From assembly GCF_001659605.2 (NCBI RefSeq), contig NC_035162.2, positions 29,578,153 through 29,642,152 of the forward strand: 64,000 bases of DNA. Reading direction: 5' to 3'. The translations under genes were made by a program, and so were the position numbers. The notes beneath the pieces are model-generated. The model had not been told where the DNA came from and did not search any database. It saw only the letters and a list, made by a program, of their open reading frames with translations. The stretch is from Manihot esculenta (lineage: Eukaryota > Streptophyta > Magnoliopsida > Malpighiales > Euphorbiaceae). Each line of letters begins with the position of its first letter. Within the stretch, counting starts at the first letter, position 1. Shown here piece after piece: positions 20,897-32,846 of this stretch.

Positions 20897-23800
20897 AGGT
20901 TTGATCTCAGCTCTCCAGGCTCGTAGGTTGCTTAGGAAGGGATGTCAGGGGTACTTGGCTCATGTGAGAGAGCCTAGCAGTCAGGTTAGAGAGCCCGCCT
21001 CGGTGCCAGTAGTTAGAGAGTTTCTAGACGTTTTCCCAGACGAACTGCCAGGTTTACCACCTGCTAGGGAGATAGAGTTTGAAATAGAGCTGATGCCTGG
21101 AACTAGGCCTATCTCTATCCCTCCCTACAGGATGGCTCCAGCCGAGTTGAAAGAGTTGAAAGAGCAGTTGCAAGAACTGGTAGATAAGGGCTTCATCCGA
21201 CCGAGTACCTCACCTTGGGGTGCTCCAGTATTGTTTGTGAAAAAGAAGGATGGATCCCTTAGACTTTGTATCGACTACAGGCAGTTGAACAGGGTCACTA
21301 CCAAGAATAAATACCCATTGCCAAGGATCGACGATCTATTCGACCAGCTAGCAGGAGCGGGTTGTTTCTCCAAAATAGATTTGAGATCTGGGTATCATCA
21401 GTTAAGGATAAGGGAAGAAGATGTGCCGAAGATAGCTTTCAGGACCAGATATGGGCATTTTGAGTTCCTTGTGATGCCGTTCGGGTTGACCAACGCCTCT
21501 GCAGCATTCATGGATCTCATGAACAGAGTGTTTAGACAGTATCTGGATCGCTTCGTTATTGTCTTCATAGATGATATCCTAGTGTATTCCAGAAATGCAG
21601 AAGAGCATGCCCATCATCTGAGGATAGTATTGCAGACCTTGAGGGAACATGGCTTGTATGCCAAGTTCTCCAAGTGTGAGTTCTGGTTGAGGAGCATATC
21701 ATTCTTGGGGCATGTAGTGTCAGAGAATGGGATTGAAGTAGACCTCAAGAAGATAGAAGCTGTGACTAACTGGCCTAGACCCACTTCAGTGACAGAGATC
21801 AGAAGTTTCTTGGGTTTGGCTGGTTACTACCGGAGGTTCGTTCAGGACTTCTCGAAGATTGCAGCTCCTTTGACCAGATTAACTAGAAAGAATCAGAAGT
21901 TTGAGTGGACAGACCAATGTGAAGAAAGTTTTGAAGAGCTTAAGAAGAGGTTGACTTCAGCACCAGTGTTAGCTCTGCCATCTAGTAATGAGGACTTCAC
22001 AGTGTTCTGTGATGCTTCCAGAGTGGGTTTAGGTTGTGTGTTAATGCAGAGTGGAAGGGTGATTGCTTATGCTTCTAGACAACTGAAGAGGCATGAGTTG
22101 AATTACCCTACGCATGATCTTGAGATGGCAGCAGTCATCTTTGCACTCAAGATGTGGAGGCATTACCTCTATGGGGTAAAGTGTGAGATCTTCACAGATC
22201 ATAAGAGCCTGCAGCATATCTTGAGTCAGAGAGAGCTGAATTTGAGACAGAGGAGGTGGGTGGAACTGCTCAGTGACTACGATTGCAAAATTCAGTATCA
22301 TCCGGGTAAGGCGAATGTTGTGGCGGACGCCCTAAGCCGGAAATCACTAGGCAGTCTATCCCACATCACGGCAGAGAGGAGACCAGTGGTGAAGGAGTTA
22401 CACAATCTTATTGAGGAAGGCCTACAGTTGGAGTTGTCTGGTACAGGCGCCATAGTTGCTCAGATGAAAGTGACACCCGTGTTTCTGGAGCAGGTGGCTC
22501 AGAAACAGCATGAGGACCCAGAGTTAGTGAAGATTGCCAGGACTGTTCAGTCAGGCAAAGATAGTGAGTTCAGATTTGACAGTGAGGGGATCCTCCGCTA
22601 TGGGAGTCGATTGTGTATACCAGATGACATAGGGCTAAAAGGAGACATTATGAGAGAGGCTCATAATGCGAGATACAGCGTTCACCCCGGAGCCACCAAG
22701 ATGTATCAAGATCTGAAGAAGGTTTATTGGTGGCCAGCGATGAAGAGAGAAGTGGCACAGTTTGTGTCAGCCTGCGAAGTGTGCCAGAGGGTGAAGCTGG
22801 AACATCAGAAGCCGGCTGGAATGCTTAACCCGCTACCTATTCCAGAGTGGAAATGGGAGAATATAGCTATGGACTTCGTAGTGGGGTTACCGGTGACGTC
22901 CAACAGATTGGACTCCATATGGGTGATTGTGGACAGACTCACCAAATCTGCTCACTTCATCCCTGTCAGGAGTGGCTATTCTGTGGACAAGTTAGCGCAG
23001 GTGTATGTAGATGAGATCGTCAGGCTGCATGGGGTTCCTGTTTCAATAGTGTCCGATAGAGGGCCCCAGTTCACCTCCAGATTTTGGCGGAGTCTGCAGA
23101 ATGCTATGGGTACTAGGTTGGATTTCAGCACTGCCTTTCACCCACAGACAGACGGACAGTCAGAAAGGACCATCCAGACCATAGAAGATATGCTAAGGAT
23201 GTGTGTGCTGGACTTTGGCGGTTCTTGGAGGCAGCATCTACCTTTGGTGGAGTTTGCCTACAATAACAACCATCATGCTAGCATCGGGATGGCTCCATAT
23301 GAAGCTTTATATGGGAGGAAGTGCAGGTCACCTGTTTGCTGGGAGGAAGTTGGAGAAAAGGCCTTGGCAGGGCCTGAGCTAGTAGAGATCACCAGTAGGG
23401 TGGTACCCATAATCAGAGAAAGAATCAAGACTGCTGCAAGCAGACAGAAGAGTTATGCAGACATCTGCAGAAGGCAAGTAGAATTTCAGGAGGGGGATCT
23501 GGTATTGCTTAAGGTGTCTCCAATGAAGGGAGTGGTTCGGTTCGGGAAGAAAGGTAAGCTGGCTCCACTGTACATCGGACCCTTCGAAGTCTTGCAAAAG
23601 ATTGGGAATGTATCGTACAAGCTGGACTTACCTGCTTCAATGGCGAGAATCCACCCGGTTTTCCATGTTTCTATGTTGAGAAAATTCGTGTCAGATCCGG
23701 GCAAGGTTCTTAGTGAGCCTGATGTGGAGATCCAAGAGGATCTCACCTATGTTGAGCAGCCAATACGGATCCTAGACACCCAGATCAGGAAGTTGAGAAA

Positions 23801-23906
23801 CAAGGAAATCCCGATGGTGAAAGTCCTGTGGAACCACCACAATATGGAAGAATGCACTTGGGAGACACGGGAGTCTATGCTCCAGCAGTACCCTTATCTT
23901 TTCTAA
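20850..23906 (+). CDS. pol: Pol polyprotein: RT, RNase H, integrase, chromodomain-like tail
   Basis: 1,018 codons as an open frame; the ATG at 20850 is only the first in this frame and is probably not the natural start. RT: '[11 protein letters not shown]' (about residue 140), '[13 protein letters not shown]', FIDDIL (about 239-244). RNase H: '[10 protein letters not shown]' (about 385) and 'ADALSRK' (about 493). Integrase: H2C2 zinc finger '[11 protein letters not shown]...CEVCQRVK' (612-643), then the DDE core with D in 'AMDFVVGLP' (about 674), D in 'SDRGPQF' (about 735) and E in 'GQSERTIQ' (about 772). The last 45 residues ('[16 protein letters not shown]') match the chromodomain tail of Tekay/Del chromoviruses, thought to steer integration to heterochromatin. 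All catalytic residues are present. Expression would need a frameshift from gag-protease. Confidence 0.95.
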   Translation: MGQRSSSEETGGGTPRGLISALQARRLLRKGCQGYLAHVREPSSQVREPASVPVVREFLDVFPDELPGLPPAREIEFEIELMPGTRPISIPPYRMAPAELKELKEQLQELVDKGFIRPSTSPWGAPVLFVKKKDGSLRLCIDYRQLNRVTTKNKYPLPRIDDLFDQLAGAGCFSKIDLRSGYHQLRIREEDVPKIAFRTRYGHFEFLVMPFGLTNASAAFMDLMNRVFRQYLDRFVIVFIDDILVYSRNAEEHAHHLRIVLQTLREHGLYAKFSKCEFWLRSISFLGHVVSENGIEVDLKKIEAVTNWPRPTSVTEIRSFLGLAGYYRRFVQDFSKIAAPLTRLTRKNQKFEWTDQCEESFEELKKRLTSAPVLALPSSNEDFTVFCDASRVGLGCVLMQSGRVIAYASRQLKRHELNYPTHDLEMAAVIFALKMWRHYLYGVKCEIFTDHKSLQHILSQRELNLRQRRWVELLSDYDCKIQYHPGKANVVADALSRKSLGSLSHITAERRPVVKELHNLIEEGLQLELSGTGAIVAQMKVTPVFLEQVAQKQHEDPELVKIARTVQSGKDSEFRFDSEGILRYGSRLCIPDDIGLKGDIMREAHNARYSVHPGATKMYQDLKKVYWWPAMKREVAQFVSACEVCQRVKLEHQKPAGMLNPLPIPEWKWENIAMDFVVGLPVTSNRLDSIWVIVDRLTKSAHFIPVRSGYSVDKLAQVYVDEIVRLHGVPVSIVSDRGPQFTSRFWRSLQNAMGTRLDFSTAFHPQTDGQSERTIQTIEDMLRMCVLDFGGSWRQHLPLVEFAYNNNHHASIGMAPYEALYGRKCRSPVCWEEVGEKALAGPELVEITSRVVPIIRERIKTAASRQKSYADICRRQVEFQEGDLVLLKVSPMKGVVRFGKKGKLAPLYIGPFEVLQKIGNVSYKLDLPASMARIHPVFHVSMLRKFVSDPGKVLSEPDVEIQEDLTYVEQPIRILDTQIRKLRNKEIPMVKVLWNHHNMEECTWETRESMLQQYPYLF

Positions 23907-24002
23907 GGTTAATTCCCTGTGAGTGTTTACGTGCTTTATATGTATGATATGTTGTATGCTTGCTATGTGCTAGTTGAGGAACATTCGGGGACGAATGTTC
24001 TT
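23907..24002 (+). other. 3' untranslated region of element B
   Basis: Short non-coding stretch between the pol stop and the polypurine tract, containing 'GAACATTCGGGGACGAATGTTC', an inverted repeat of about 9-bp arms at about 23980-24001 immediately before the polypurine tract. Confidence 0.6.
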
Positions 24003-24015
24003 AAGGGGGGGAGAA
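24003..24015 (+). promoter_or_regulatory. polypurine tract of element B
   Basis: AAGGGGGGGAGAA directly before the 3' LTR; primer site for plus-strand DNA synthesis. Confidence 0.93.
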
Positions 24016-26306
24016 TGTAATACCCGGCTAGACTCCGGTATCGGAATTCCTACCGTCCGGTGGAATCTCGGATGTCGGAGACCTCTAGAAGGGTAAAATC
24101 ATATTTTTATGAAATGTTTTCATGTATTTAATGGTTTTATGTATGATTTTAAATGAGTTTTTGCATGATTATAGCTTGAAGGAAAATCCAGGTTCGGCCG
24201 CCGAACTTGACTTTCGGCCGCCGAACTTGCATGCGTTTTGGAGGCACGTTAGGCCCCCGAAAGCATGAGTGAGGGAAGTCCAGGTTCGGCTGCCGAAAAT
24301 GAAGTTCGGCCGCCGAACATGGCATGCATGCGGAGGCACATTCGGCCCCCGAACGTGGCCTGGCCAGCCACCTATAAAAGGGTCCCTTGGGTCCGCACGG
24401 GCGAGCTTTTTCTTCCCCGTTGTCGGCCAAAGTGAGTCTCCGCCGCTCCTCCCTCGATCTTGAGTGTTTTCTTTAGATCTTTCATGGTTTTCACGGGTTT
24501 TAACTTCTGTTTTGAAGATTTGTGAGTAAAGAGCAAGTTTTGGGTACTTGGAGGTTCAAAGAGCTCAATCTCTCCATCTCCAAGCTAGGATCGCCTTTCC
24601 TCTCGTTTCTTCAAGAGGTAAGCTCGGATCCACCCTTGTTATGTGTTTTAAACAAGCTTTAAGTTGATTTATGGGTAGAGATGCATGTTTAGGCTTATTG
24701 ATGAGTTTATGGGTTTTGATGCTTTGATGAACAATGTAGCTTGTTTATGCGTTGTTTGAAGTGTTGTAGATGGGGTATATGATAGTTTGAGACCCCTAGG
24801 TGTAATGTATGTTAAGTATGCATGTTGTAGAGCAAGATTATGCATGATTAGAGGTTTTGGGAGGCAAGAGGTTCGTTTGAACCAAGTTTCTGCCCTTTGG
24901 CAGAAACTAGGTTCGGCAGCCGAAGGGAGTTTCGGCCGCCGAACCCCCTTTGTGGAGGCAGCATTCGGCTGCCGAAGTTGCCCCCGAAAAGAGACTTTCG
25001 TCTCTGTCTGGGACTTTCGGCCGCCGAAGGTGCCGCCGAAAGTGCCTGACTTTCGGATCTGTCTAGGACTTTCGGCCGCCGAAGGTGCCGCCGAAAGTGC
25101 CCTGTTCAGCCATTTCATGCATATCTTTATGTGATTATTTCATGATGTTCTAGGGGGGGTTTTGGGGGTATTCTTAGAGTTATGTTCTAGTATGTTTGGT
25201 CCCTCATTTGAGTCCACCTGTGTAGGTTCGGACCCGAGGAACCGAGGACCCCAGCAGTGCTAGCTGCTTCAGTACCTTGTCAGAGTCTTTAGAGCCAACC
25301 AGAGGTGAGTAGAATAAACTCTTAAGTTTTAAATTGATGAAATATAAGTTTTGAGCATATTCATGCATCACGATTGACATGTGATATACTAGGTTGCTTG
25401 CATTAGACATCACGAATATGTTGCATTGCATATTATGTTGATGATGTGGGTAAATGCTGGATGATCCACTAGTTCCTGGCAGGAAGACCAGGGAGCCTTT
25501 GACTACGCCCCTGGCACTATGAGAAAGAAAGACCAGGGAGCCTTTGACTACGCCCCTGGCACCATGGGACGCCAAGACCAAGTGCCTAATAAGGCCTTGG
25601 GGCAGTGTAAGTTATGTTATGTGTACAGGAAGTCCAGTGAGCCTTTGACTACGCCGCTGGCAATAGTTATGACGATGGGACTAGCTGGTGACAGGTTTAC
25701 CCTTGATGTGACTTTATTGTGATGTGACGCATTTCATGAAGGCATAAATTTTAAAAGGTAATGTTTTATTATTCTGCTCACTGGGCTCTTGTAGCTCACC
25801 CCTTTCCCCTAACCCCCAGGTGTGCAGGTACGGGATAGGCCAGAAGGTCAGGAAGAGTAGATTCATGCCTGTGTTGTAATTAGTTAGATGTGGACATGAT
25901 AAATGTTGTAATGTAAGAGTAATGTATAAGTCATGTAATGTATTAATGATATTGAGGATTAGAGTTTGTGCTTGACCCCTTTGAGTATGGTTATCCCCTT
26001 TGTACACATGATCTTTATGTTCATAAGTTATGATGTTATGAGTCAACCAAGTTCTTATGTATGATGAGATACCCATTGGAGTATTTGATTGAGGACTCCA
26101 GTGGAGGTTTATGTTTATGTATATGATTATGTACAGGATGAGCTTGGTTGATCTATGAGAATGTTTACAGGTTCTTGAGTATTGTTGATCATGTATGGGA
26201 TTGAACAGGTTCACAGGTTATATGTCAGGCTTGCTACGGGTCCCGGCGGCCTTACGCCGATCTGGATCCTAGCGCCGGTAGCGGTCCGGATTTCCGGGGC
26301 GTTACA
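24016..26306 (+). repeat. 3' LTR of chromovirus B
   Basis: 2,291 bp, same ends as the 5' LTR and nearly identical to it. Differences seen include one of the upstream palindromes (CGGCTGCC here) and the G-run at 25152-25165. The last 900 bp appear identical. TATA box at 24373-24380. Confidence 0.95.
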
Positions 26307-26311
26307 TTCGT

Positions 26312-26780
26312 CTCTGTCTAGGAGTTTCGGCCGCCGAAGGTACCGCCGAACCTGCCTGACTTTCGGCTCTGGAGGGACTTTCGGCCGCCGAACCTGCCGC
26401 CGAAAGTGCCCTGTTCAGCCTTCCTTTGCATGTATTCCATGAATGTTTTGAGGTGTTTTTAGGGGGTTTTTGGGGAGTATTCCAGAGTCATGTTCATGTA
26501 TGTTTGGTCCCTCATTTGAGTCCACCTGTGTAGGTTCGGACCCGAGGACCCGAGGACCTCAGCAGTGAGTCCAGCTGTTTCCGTGTCTGTCAGAGCTAGC
26601 CAGAGGTGAGTGGAATAACTCTTATGCTTTAAAATAAATAAACCAGTTTTAGCATGATTCACGCATCATGAATGCCATGAGATATAATAGGGTGCTTGCA
26701 TTAGAACTCACGAATATGTTGCATTGCATAATATGTTGATGATGCGGATGATTGTTGAATGATCCTTTAGTCCTCATATG
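26312..26780 (+). repeat. solo LTR A, segment 2
   Basis: Continues LTR A after element B's TTCGT duplication, with TTCGGCCGCCGAA palindromes at its start. It aligns with the middle of B's LTR ('GGTCCCTCATTTGAGTCC'). Cut at 26780 by solo LTR C; ATATG at 26776-26780 is C's target duplication. Confidence 0.9.
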
Positions 26781-28955
26781 TGTAATACCCGGCTAGAATC
26801 CGGCACCGGAATTTCTGTTGTCTGGTGAAATCCGGGGTGCTGGGATTGCTTCTTGTTTTCTACGTGTTATGATGTGTTTTAAGGTTTGTACGTTAGATAG
26901 TTTTGAGTTTTGACGAGAACATAGTTCATGGCAACTTCAGCCAAGTTCGGCCGCCGAAGATAAGTTCGGCCGCCGAAAGTGCCCAATGTTTGGCTTCCGA
27001 AGTTCAGGTTCGGCCCCCGAATGTTGCATGGTTTTGCATGCGATTCGGCAGCCGAAGCTGAGTTGGTCAGCCAGCGTTTGAGCAATCCTTAGTCAGCATG
27101 GTGGACAGGTGTTATGTCCAACTTGTTGCCAGAAGCTTGGCCACGTCTCCTATGCTTTATTTGCTGAGTTTGAGCAGCTCATGCAGAGTGTTTTGATCGT
27201 TCACAAGGGTTTGAGTGTTTTGAAGCAAAAAGCTAAGTTTGTGAGAGGTTGAGAGGTTGAGGAGAGTTGGTCCGTTTTCCTTAGTTCAGAGTGTTCAGCT
27301 TCTTGTTACAGGAGGTAAGTAATGCTCTTGAACTTGTTTATGTGTTTTCTGAAGGTTTTATGGGAGTTGGGGAGAGAGAGATGCATGTTGAAGTTTTAGT
27401 TGTGATGCTTTATGCATGTATACATGTTTCTATGTTATGTTTGCTTTGTTGTTTGGGGTTATTAGATAGTTTTGGACCCCTGTGAACATGTACTTGAGTA
27501 TATGTGTGTTGACTAGTTGAAGTATGCATGGTTGGAGAGGTTGAAGGGAAGGAGGCGTTGGTTTGCCGTTGAAGCTGAGTTCTGGATGAACTCAGGTTCG
27601 GCAGCCGAAGGTTCATTCGGCCGCCGAACCTCCTGCATGGTGGCTTGGCTGCCACAGCTTGCCCCTGTGTGTTTTTGTATGTTCGGCTCTGTTTGGGGGA
27701 TTCGGCCGCCGAAGGTGCCGCCGAAGGTGCTTGAGTTTCGTCTCTGGAGAGGACATTCGGCCGCCGAACCTGCCGCCGAAAGTGTCCTGTCCAGCTTTTC
27801 TTTTGCATGGTTTGCATGAGTTTAGAGTGAGATTAAGGGGTTTCTTGGGTAGTTTAAAAAGAGTTATTCTTAAGATAAGTTGGTCCCTCATTTGAGTCTT
27901 TATGTGCTTATACAGACCAGAGGAACCAGAGAGAGCAGCAGTGAGTACTGCTCCAGAGGTTCAGAACCTGCAAAGTCAGTCAGTCCAGATAGCCAGAGGT
28001 GAGTGGAACTAAACTTATGACTTTTAATTGAATCACAAACTGCTTTTAGCATATCTCATGCATCATGTTTATGCCATAGGTTGATTGCATTAGTATTCAC
28101 GAATATGTTGCATTGCATTGTTATTTGGTGATGTGAGTGAATGCTGAATGATCCAATAGTCTCAGACAGGAAGTCCAGGAGCCTTTGACTACGCCCTGGC
28201 AGGTATAGCGAAGTCCAGGAGCCTTTGACTACGCCCTGGCAGGTATAGCAAAGTCCAGGAGCCTTTGACTATGCCCTGGCAATGGTAAGTACAGAGGTGT
28301 TATATACACATATACATATATGACAGGAAGACCAGGTGCTCGATGCTACGCCCTGGCACAGAGTTACTGGGACTATGTGGTGACAGGTTTACTCTTGATG
28401 TGGCTTGTCTGTGATATGGTGCATTCCATGAGATCATATTTTACTGAGATGTTTTACTGTTCTACTCACTGGGCTATAGAGCTCATCCCACTCCCTTAAC
28501 CCCAGTTTTGCAGGTTCAGTGTACAGTGTACAGGGACAGTCCAGCAGAGTACAGGAAAAGTAAAGAGATCTGTAATAGCTTAGAATGGACATGTAATATT
28601 AAAAAGATGTAATAGTTGTTGCTTGACCTAGTGATGTATGTTTTGTACATGATCGGTATATGTATATATGTTTTCCTGTATGTGAAAACCAGGCTTAACA
28701 GGTATGAGTTAACCCATCTAGAGCAAGCTCTAGTCAGGGATACAGAGTACAGAGTACATGAGTACAGAGTACAGAGATAGTGCATGCACAGGTTAAGCCT
28801 TGGTACAGAAAAGAGTTTTATTTTCACAGAAAATGTATGATCATGTATGAGGTTTACAGGTACACAGAGAGTATAGCAGGCTTGCTACGGGTTCTGGCGG
28901 ACTTAAGCCGACCTGAATCCTAGCGCCGGTGACGGTCCATTTTGGGGTCGTTACA
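26781..28955 (+). repeat. solo LTR C (chromovirus-type)
   Basis: TGTAATACCCGG...GGGGTCGTTACA, 2,175 bp, with perfect 5-bp target duplication ATATG on both sides (26776-26780, 28956-28960). No internal sequence. It is diverged from B's LTR but has the same order: palindromes, 'TTTGAGTC' block, minisatellite (40-bp units at 28171-28280), 'CTCACTGGGC' block. It lies inside solo LTR A. It arose from a full element by LTR-LTR recombination. Confidence 0.92.
28171..28280 (+). repeat. 40-bp minisatellite in solo LTR C
   Basis: Nearly three copies of a 40-bp unit with core GTCCAGGAGCC-TTTGACTACGCCCTGGC and spacer AGGTATAGC. Arms CCAGG and CCTGG can pair. A related single unit follows at 28326-28358. 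Confidence 0.8.
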
Positions 28956-28960
28956 ATATG

Positions 28961-29871
28961 TCACGATATGATGATGATACGGTACGAAAGACCAGTGAGG
29001 CCCATTCTACGCCCCTGGCACCATGTAAGAGAAAGACCAGTGAGGCCCATTCTACGCCTCTGGCACAGTTGGAATGTTATGTTATGCTATGTTATGTAAG
29101 AGAAAGACCAGTGAGGCCCATTCTACGCCCCTGGCACAGTTGGACCATGTAGAGGACTATTGGTGACAACTTCATCCTTGATGTGATATGATTGTGATGT
29201 GATGCATTTCATGTTACCATATGTTTTAAATGTTTGATTATTCTGCTCACTGGGCTTTATAGCTCACCCTTCTCCCTTAACCCCTAGGTTTTGGGGAGTA
29301 TCCCAGAGTCATGTTCATGTATATTTGGTCCCTCATTTGAGTCCACCTGTGTAGGTTCAGACCCGAGGAACAGGTATAGGGTAGACCAGGAGGTCAGCAA
29401 GAGTAATGAAGTCTTGGTTATGTAATAGATAGTGTGGACATGAAAAATGTTGAGATGTTATGTGTAAGTACAGTATAGAAATGTAATGTAATGTAATGTA
29501 AAAATGTTCTTGGATGTTAGAGGTGTGCTTGACCATAGAGTATTGTTATCCCTTTTAATACATGATCTCAGATGTTTTATGATGTATATGTAAACCAACT
29601 TAACGCATGTTATGTCACCCATTGGGGCTTTGATGAGATCCCAAAGAGGGGTCAATGTCTATAGTTATGTTTATGTTCAGTGCATGCACAGGTTGAGTTT
29701 GGTGTATGAGAAAATGTATGAAAGAAAAGTTTTAATTTTTATGTATATTCTTGATCATGTATGGGATTAAACAGGTTTTCAAGTTTTATGTCAGGCTTGC
29801 TACGGGTTCCGGCGGCCTTAAGCCGACCTGGATCCTAGCGCCGGTAGCGGTCCGATTTTCGGATCGTTACA
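28961..29871 (+). repeat. solo LTR A, segment 3
   Basis: Last part of LTR A, ending CGGATCGTTACA, followed by the target duplication GCCCT (29872-29876) and the resumed copia pol. It carries a minisatellite at 28987-29142 (three CCAGTGAGGCCCATTCTACG units) and an 80-bp duplicated patch at about 29287-29370 copied from 26466-26548 of the same LTR. Confidence 0.9.
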
Positions 29872-30908
29872 GCCCTCTTATTCCAAATGAAAGTACCTAA
29901 ATGTTTTTGGGCTGATACTGTATCCACTACTTGTTTTTTATCAATCGCATGCCTTCCTCCATCGTTCATGGTGATATCCCTTATAACATTTTATTTTTCA
30001 CTAAATCTTTGTTTTCTATTGAGCCACGTATCTTTGGTTGTACTTATTTTGTTCGTGATATTCGTCCACAGGTTGCTAAATTGGATCCCAAAGCACTCAA
30101 ATGTGTCTTCCTTCACTATTCTCGACGTCAGAAAGGGTATCGTTGCTTTTCTCCTGATGTGAATTGGTATCTTGTGTCTACTGATGTAACATTCTTTGAG
30201 TCCACTCCATTTTTTCCGCCATCATCTGTTTATAACACCCAGGGGTAGGAAGATGACCTTTTGTTATACACTGTTCACTCTCTGTCTCCTCATACTACTC
30301 CTACACCTTCCGCTCATGTGCCAGGTCGCCCTTCCATCTTTCATGTGTATTCTAGACACTTAGAGGACTTTGACTATGCTCTGCTACCTGCTTCTTCAAC
30401 GACAGATCCTGCTCCCACTAATCCTTCACTATCTGATTTGGATTTGCCTATTGCTCTTTGCAAAGGTAAACGTACTTGCATTTATCCTATTTCGTCTTGT
30501 GTCTCTTATAATTAATTATCCTCTTCTTCTCATTGTTTTGCCACTGCTTTAGACTCTATTTCAGTCTCCAAAACTATTATTGAGGCTTTTTCCCATCCTA
30601 GTTGGCGTGTTGGAATGGAAAAGGAAATGATAGCCCTTGACACTAATGATACTTAGGAGTTGATGTCCTTGCCCTCAAGAAAGCGGGCTATTGGGTGCAA
30701 ATGGGTGTTTGCTGTGAAAGTAAACCCTGATGGATCCGTTGCTTATCTCAAGACTCATTTAGTGGCCAAAGGTTATGCTCAAACTTATGGAGTTGACTAT
30801 TATGATACATTTTCTTCAGTTGCCAATCTCGCATCTGTTCGATTGTTTATTTTCTTGGCAGCTACACATGATTGGCCTTTGCATCAACTGGATATTAAAA
30901 ATGCTTTT
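29872..30908 (+). pseudogene. Ty1/copia pol, 3' part: integrase end and start of RT
   Basis: Direct continuation of 15307: 'LLFQMKVPKCFWADTVSTTC', 'INRMPSSIVHGDIPYN', 'FVRDIRPQVAKLDPKALKC' (integrase C-terminal region), then a linker and the RT opening 'VGMEKEMIALDTNDT', 'AIGCKWVFAVKVNPDGS', 'LVAKGYAQTYGVDYYDTF', 'WPLHQLDIKNAF'. A T-run near 29934-29940 shifts the frame, and TAG occurs at about 30655. Coding ends at 30908 where LTR D inserts, so the catalytic YVDD box and RNase H lie beyond the window. Confidence 0.88.
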
Positions 30909-32846
30909 TGTAATATCCGGTTAAACTTTGGCGCCTAAATTCTCACTTTCTGAAGGAATCTCCATCGGAATCCGGAATCTCAAAGCTGGAATCTTTGGAA
31001 GGGTAAAATATGATTTTCATAAAATGAATTTAAAGTTTTTTTTGAATCATGTTAAAAAAAAGGTTTTGTAAAGGTTTTAAAGTTTGATCGTCGAACCTTC
31101 AAGTTCGGCTGTCGAAGGTGGTTTCTTCAGCTACCTATAAAAGGCCTTCAGTCTGAAAACGTGAGAGCTTTTTCTCCATCTTCAGGTAGAGGTAAGTCCA
31201 TGCCCTGTCCCATATGTTTTTGCTGAAATTACTTCAACCTCTTAGAGAAGTCATGAGTTTTTACCTTGTTTTTGAAGATTTGAGTTTGGAATTCAAGTCT
31301 TAGCCTTTAGAGACCTTCAGAAAATGATTTTCTCTCTTCTTCAAGTTTTGGTTGTTGTGGTTCCCGTATTCTTCAAGAGGTGAGTTCAATCCTTATTTCT
31401 CTTATGTTTTCTAAAGGTTTTAAACTAGTATTACAAGTCGTTAGGGCATGTATGATTGATTGTTCTAAAGTTTTAAAGTTTAAGTTAGTTTTAATGATGG
31501 ATGTTTTTCTCTTGGGTTTCTGTTGATGCATGTTGAGTTTAGAGCAAGTTTTTAAGGTCCGTTATGTGTGTTAAGTGTGTATGGTAGTCTTTAGGCTTTT
31601 GCATGTGTGTTTGAAAGCATTTTTGAGGCTACATGTTTAGGGCAGAATCGGGTTCTGCCTTGCTGGAGAACCCAGGTTCGGCCGTCAAAGCATGGTTCGG
31701 TTGCAGAACCTGCCTGTGGAGGCAGCCATTTGGCTGCCTAAACTGCCCCCGAAGGTTTGACCTTCGGATCTATGAAGGGATTTAGGCCGCCGAACCTACT
31801 CCCGAAGGTTTTGACTTTCGAATCTGTGAGGGACCTTCGGCCGCCGAACCTACAGCCGAAAGTCCCCTGCCCTGCCTGTTTTTGCTTGATTTCTATGTAT
31901 GTTCTTGTGTTATTCTTAGGGGTTCTTGGGGGGTTGTTTTAAGTTTTGTAAAAGTTATATTTGGTCCCTCATTTGAGTCCATCTGTGTAGGATCAAACTT
32001 GGGAGACCGTAGAGGCTTGCAGTGAGATAACTACTTCAATATTAGGCGAGCATCAGTTAGAGGTAAGTAGAACTGAACTGATCTATTATTTTAAGAAATC
32101 AAACTTTCTTTAAGCATACTCATGCATCACGAATGTCATGTATATGTAATTAGGTTGTTTGCATTAGAATTCACAAATATGATGCATTGCATAATTTACT
32201 GTTGTTGTGGATGGATGTTGGATGATCCACTAGCCCTCGAGTATGTTATGATATGCTATGACAGATATGGAAAGACCAAGGCTGCCCATTCTACGCCTTT
32301 GGCACTATGTAAAGGAAAGACCAGGGCTGCCCATTCTACGCTCCTAGCATTATGGACATGTTATGATATGTTTAAGAGAAAGTCCTGAGGAACACCCGTC
32401 GTAGGCTGGGCATTATTGAAATTTGTAGAGGGTTAATGGTGACAAGTCCATCTTGATGTGAATTGTTTGTGTTGTGACGCATTCATTCGATCATACATTT
32501 TATTAAACTAACTTTTTCATGTTCTGCTCACTAGGCTCTTATAGCTTATCCCCTTCCCCTAACCCCAGGTTTGCAGGATCAGAGTTAGCTCGGGAAGTCG
32601 GCTGAGTTGCTGGTATAGTCTATTGTAATAGTATAGTTGTGGACATGTATCGTTTTATAGATTAGAATTGAGTTTTGCCCTAGTGTATGTCCTTATAATC
32701 CCTGCTTCATGATTCTTATATGTAAAAGTTTTAAATACGAGTTTATGTTTGAACCGAGCTTGAGGCATGTTGAGTTGACCATACTGGAGCATTTGATGAG
32801 GGCTCTAGTATGAGTTTTATAATTTCAGTTTTGATGCATGCACAGG
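30909..32846 (+). repeat. LTR D (chromovirus-type), interrupted
   Basis: Begins TGTAATATCCGG after CTTTT (30904-30908) in copia RT. It shares the LTR A/B/C plan: GC palindromes (mostly mutated), TATA box in 'CTACCTATAAAAGGCC' (about 31130-31146), 'GGTCCCTCATTTGAGTCC' (about 31963), minisatellite (32271-32350) and 'GCATGCACAGG' (32836-32846). Its last 400-450 bp are missing because the next array starts at 32847. It is the most diverged of the four LTRs. Confidence 0.85.

Larger units (their letters stand above)
16355..26306 (+). mobile_element. near-intact Ty3/gypsy chromovirus B (Tekay/Del type)
   Basis: 9,952 bp with LTRs of 2,292 and 2,291 bp, primer-binding site, gag-protease, pol with chromodomain-like tail, and polypurine tract. 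A perfect 5-bp target duplication TTCGT flanks it (16350-16354 and 26307-26311), and LTR A resumes exactly after it. The two LTRs differ at about eleven positions plus one G-run, roughly 0.5 percent, so the insertion is recent. All catalytic motifs are present; the one defect seen is the frame change between gag and pol near 20885. Confidence 0.95.
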
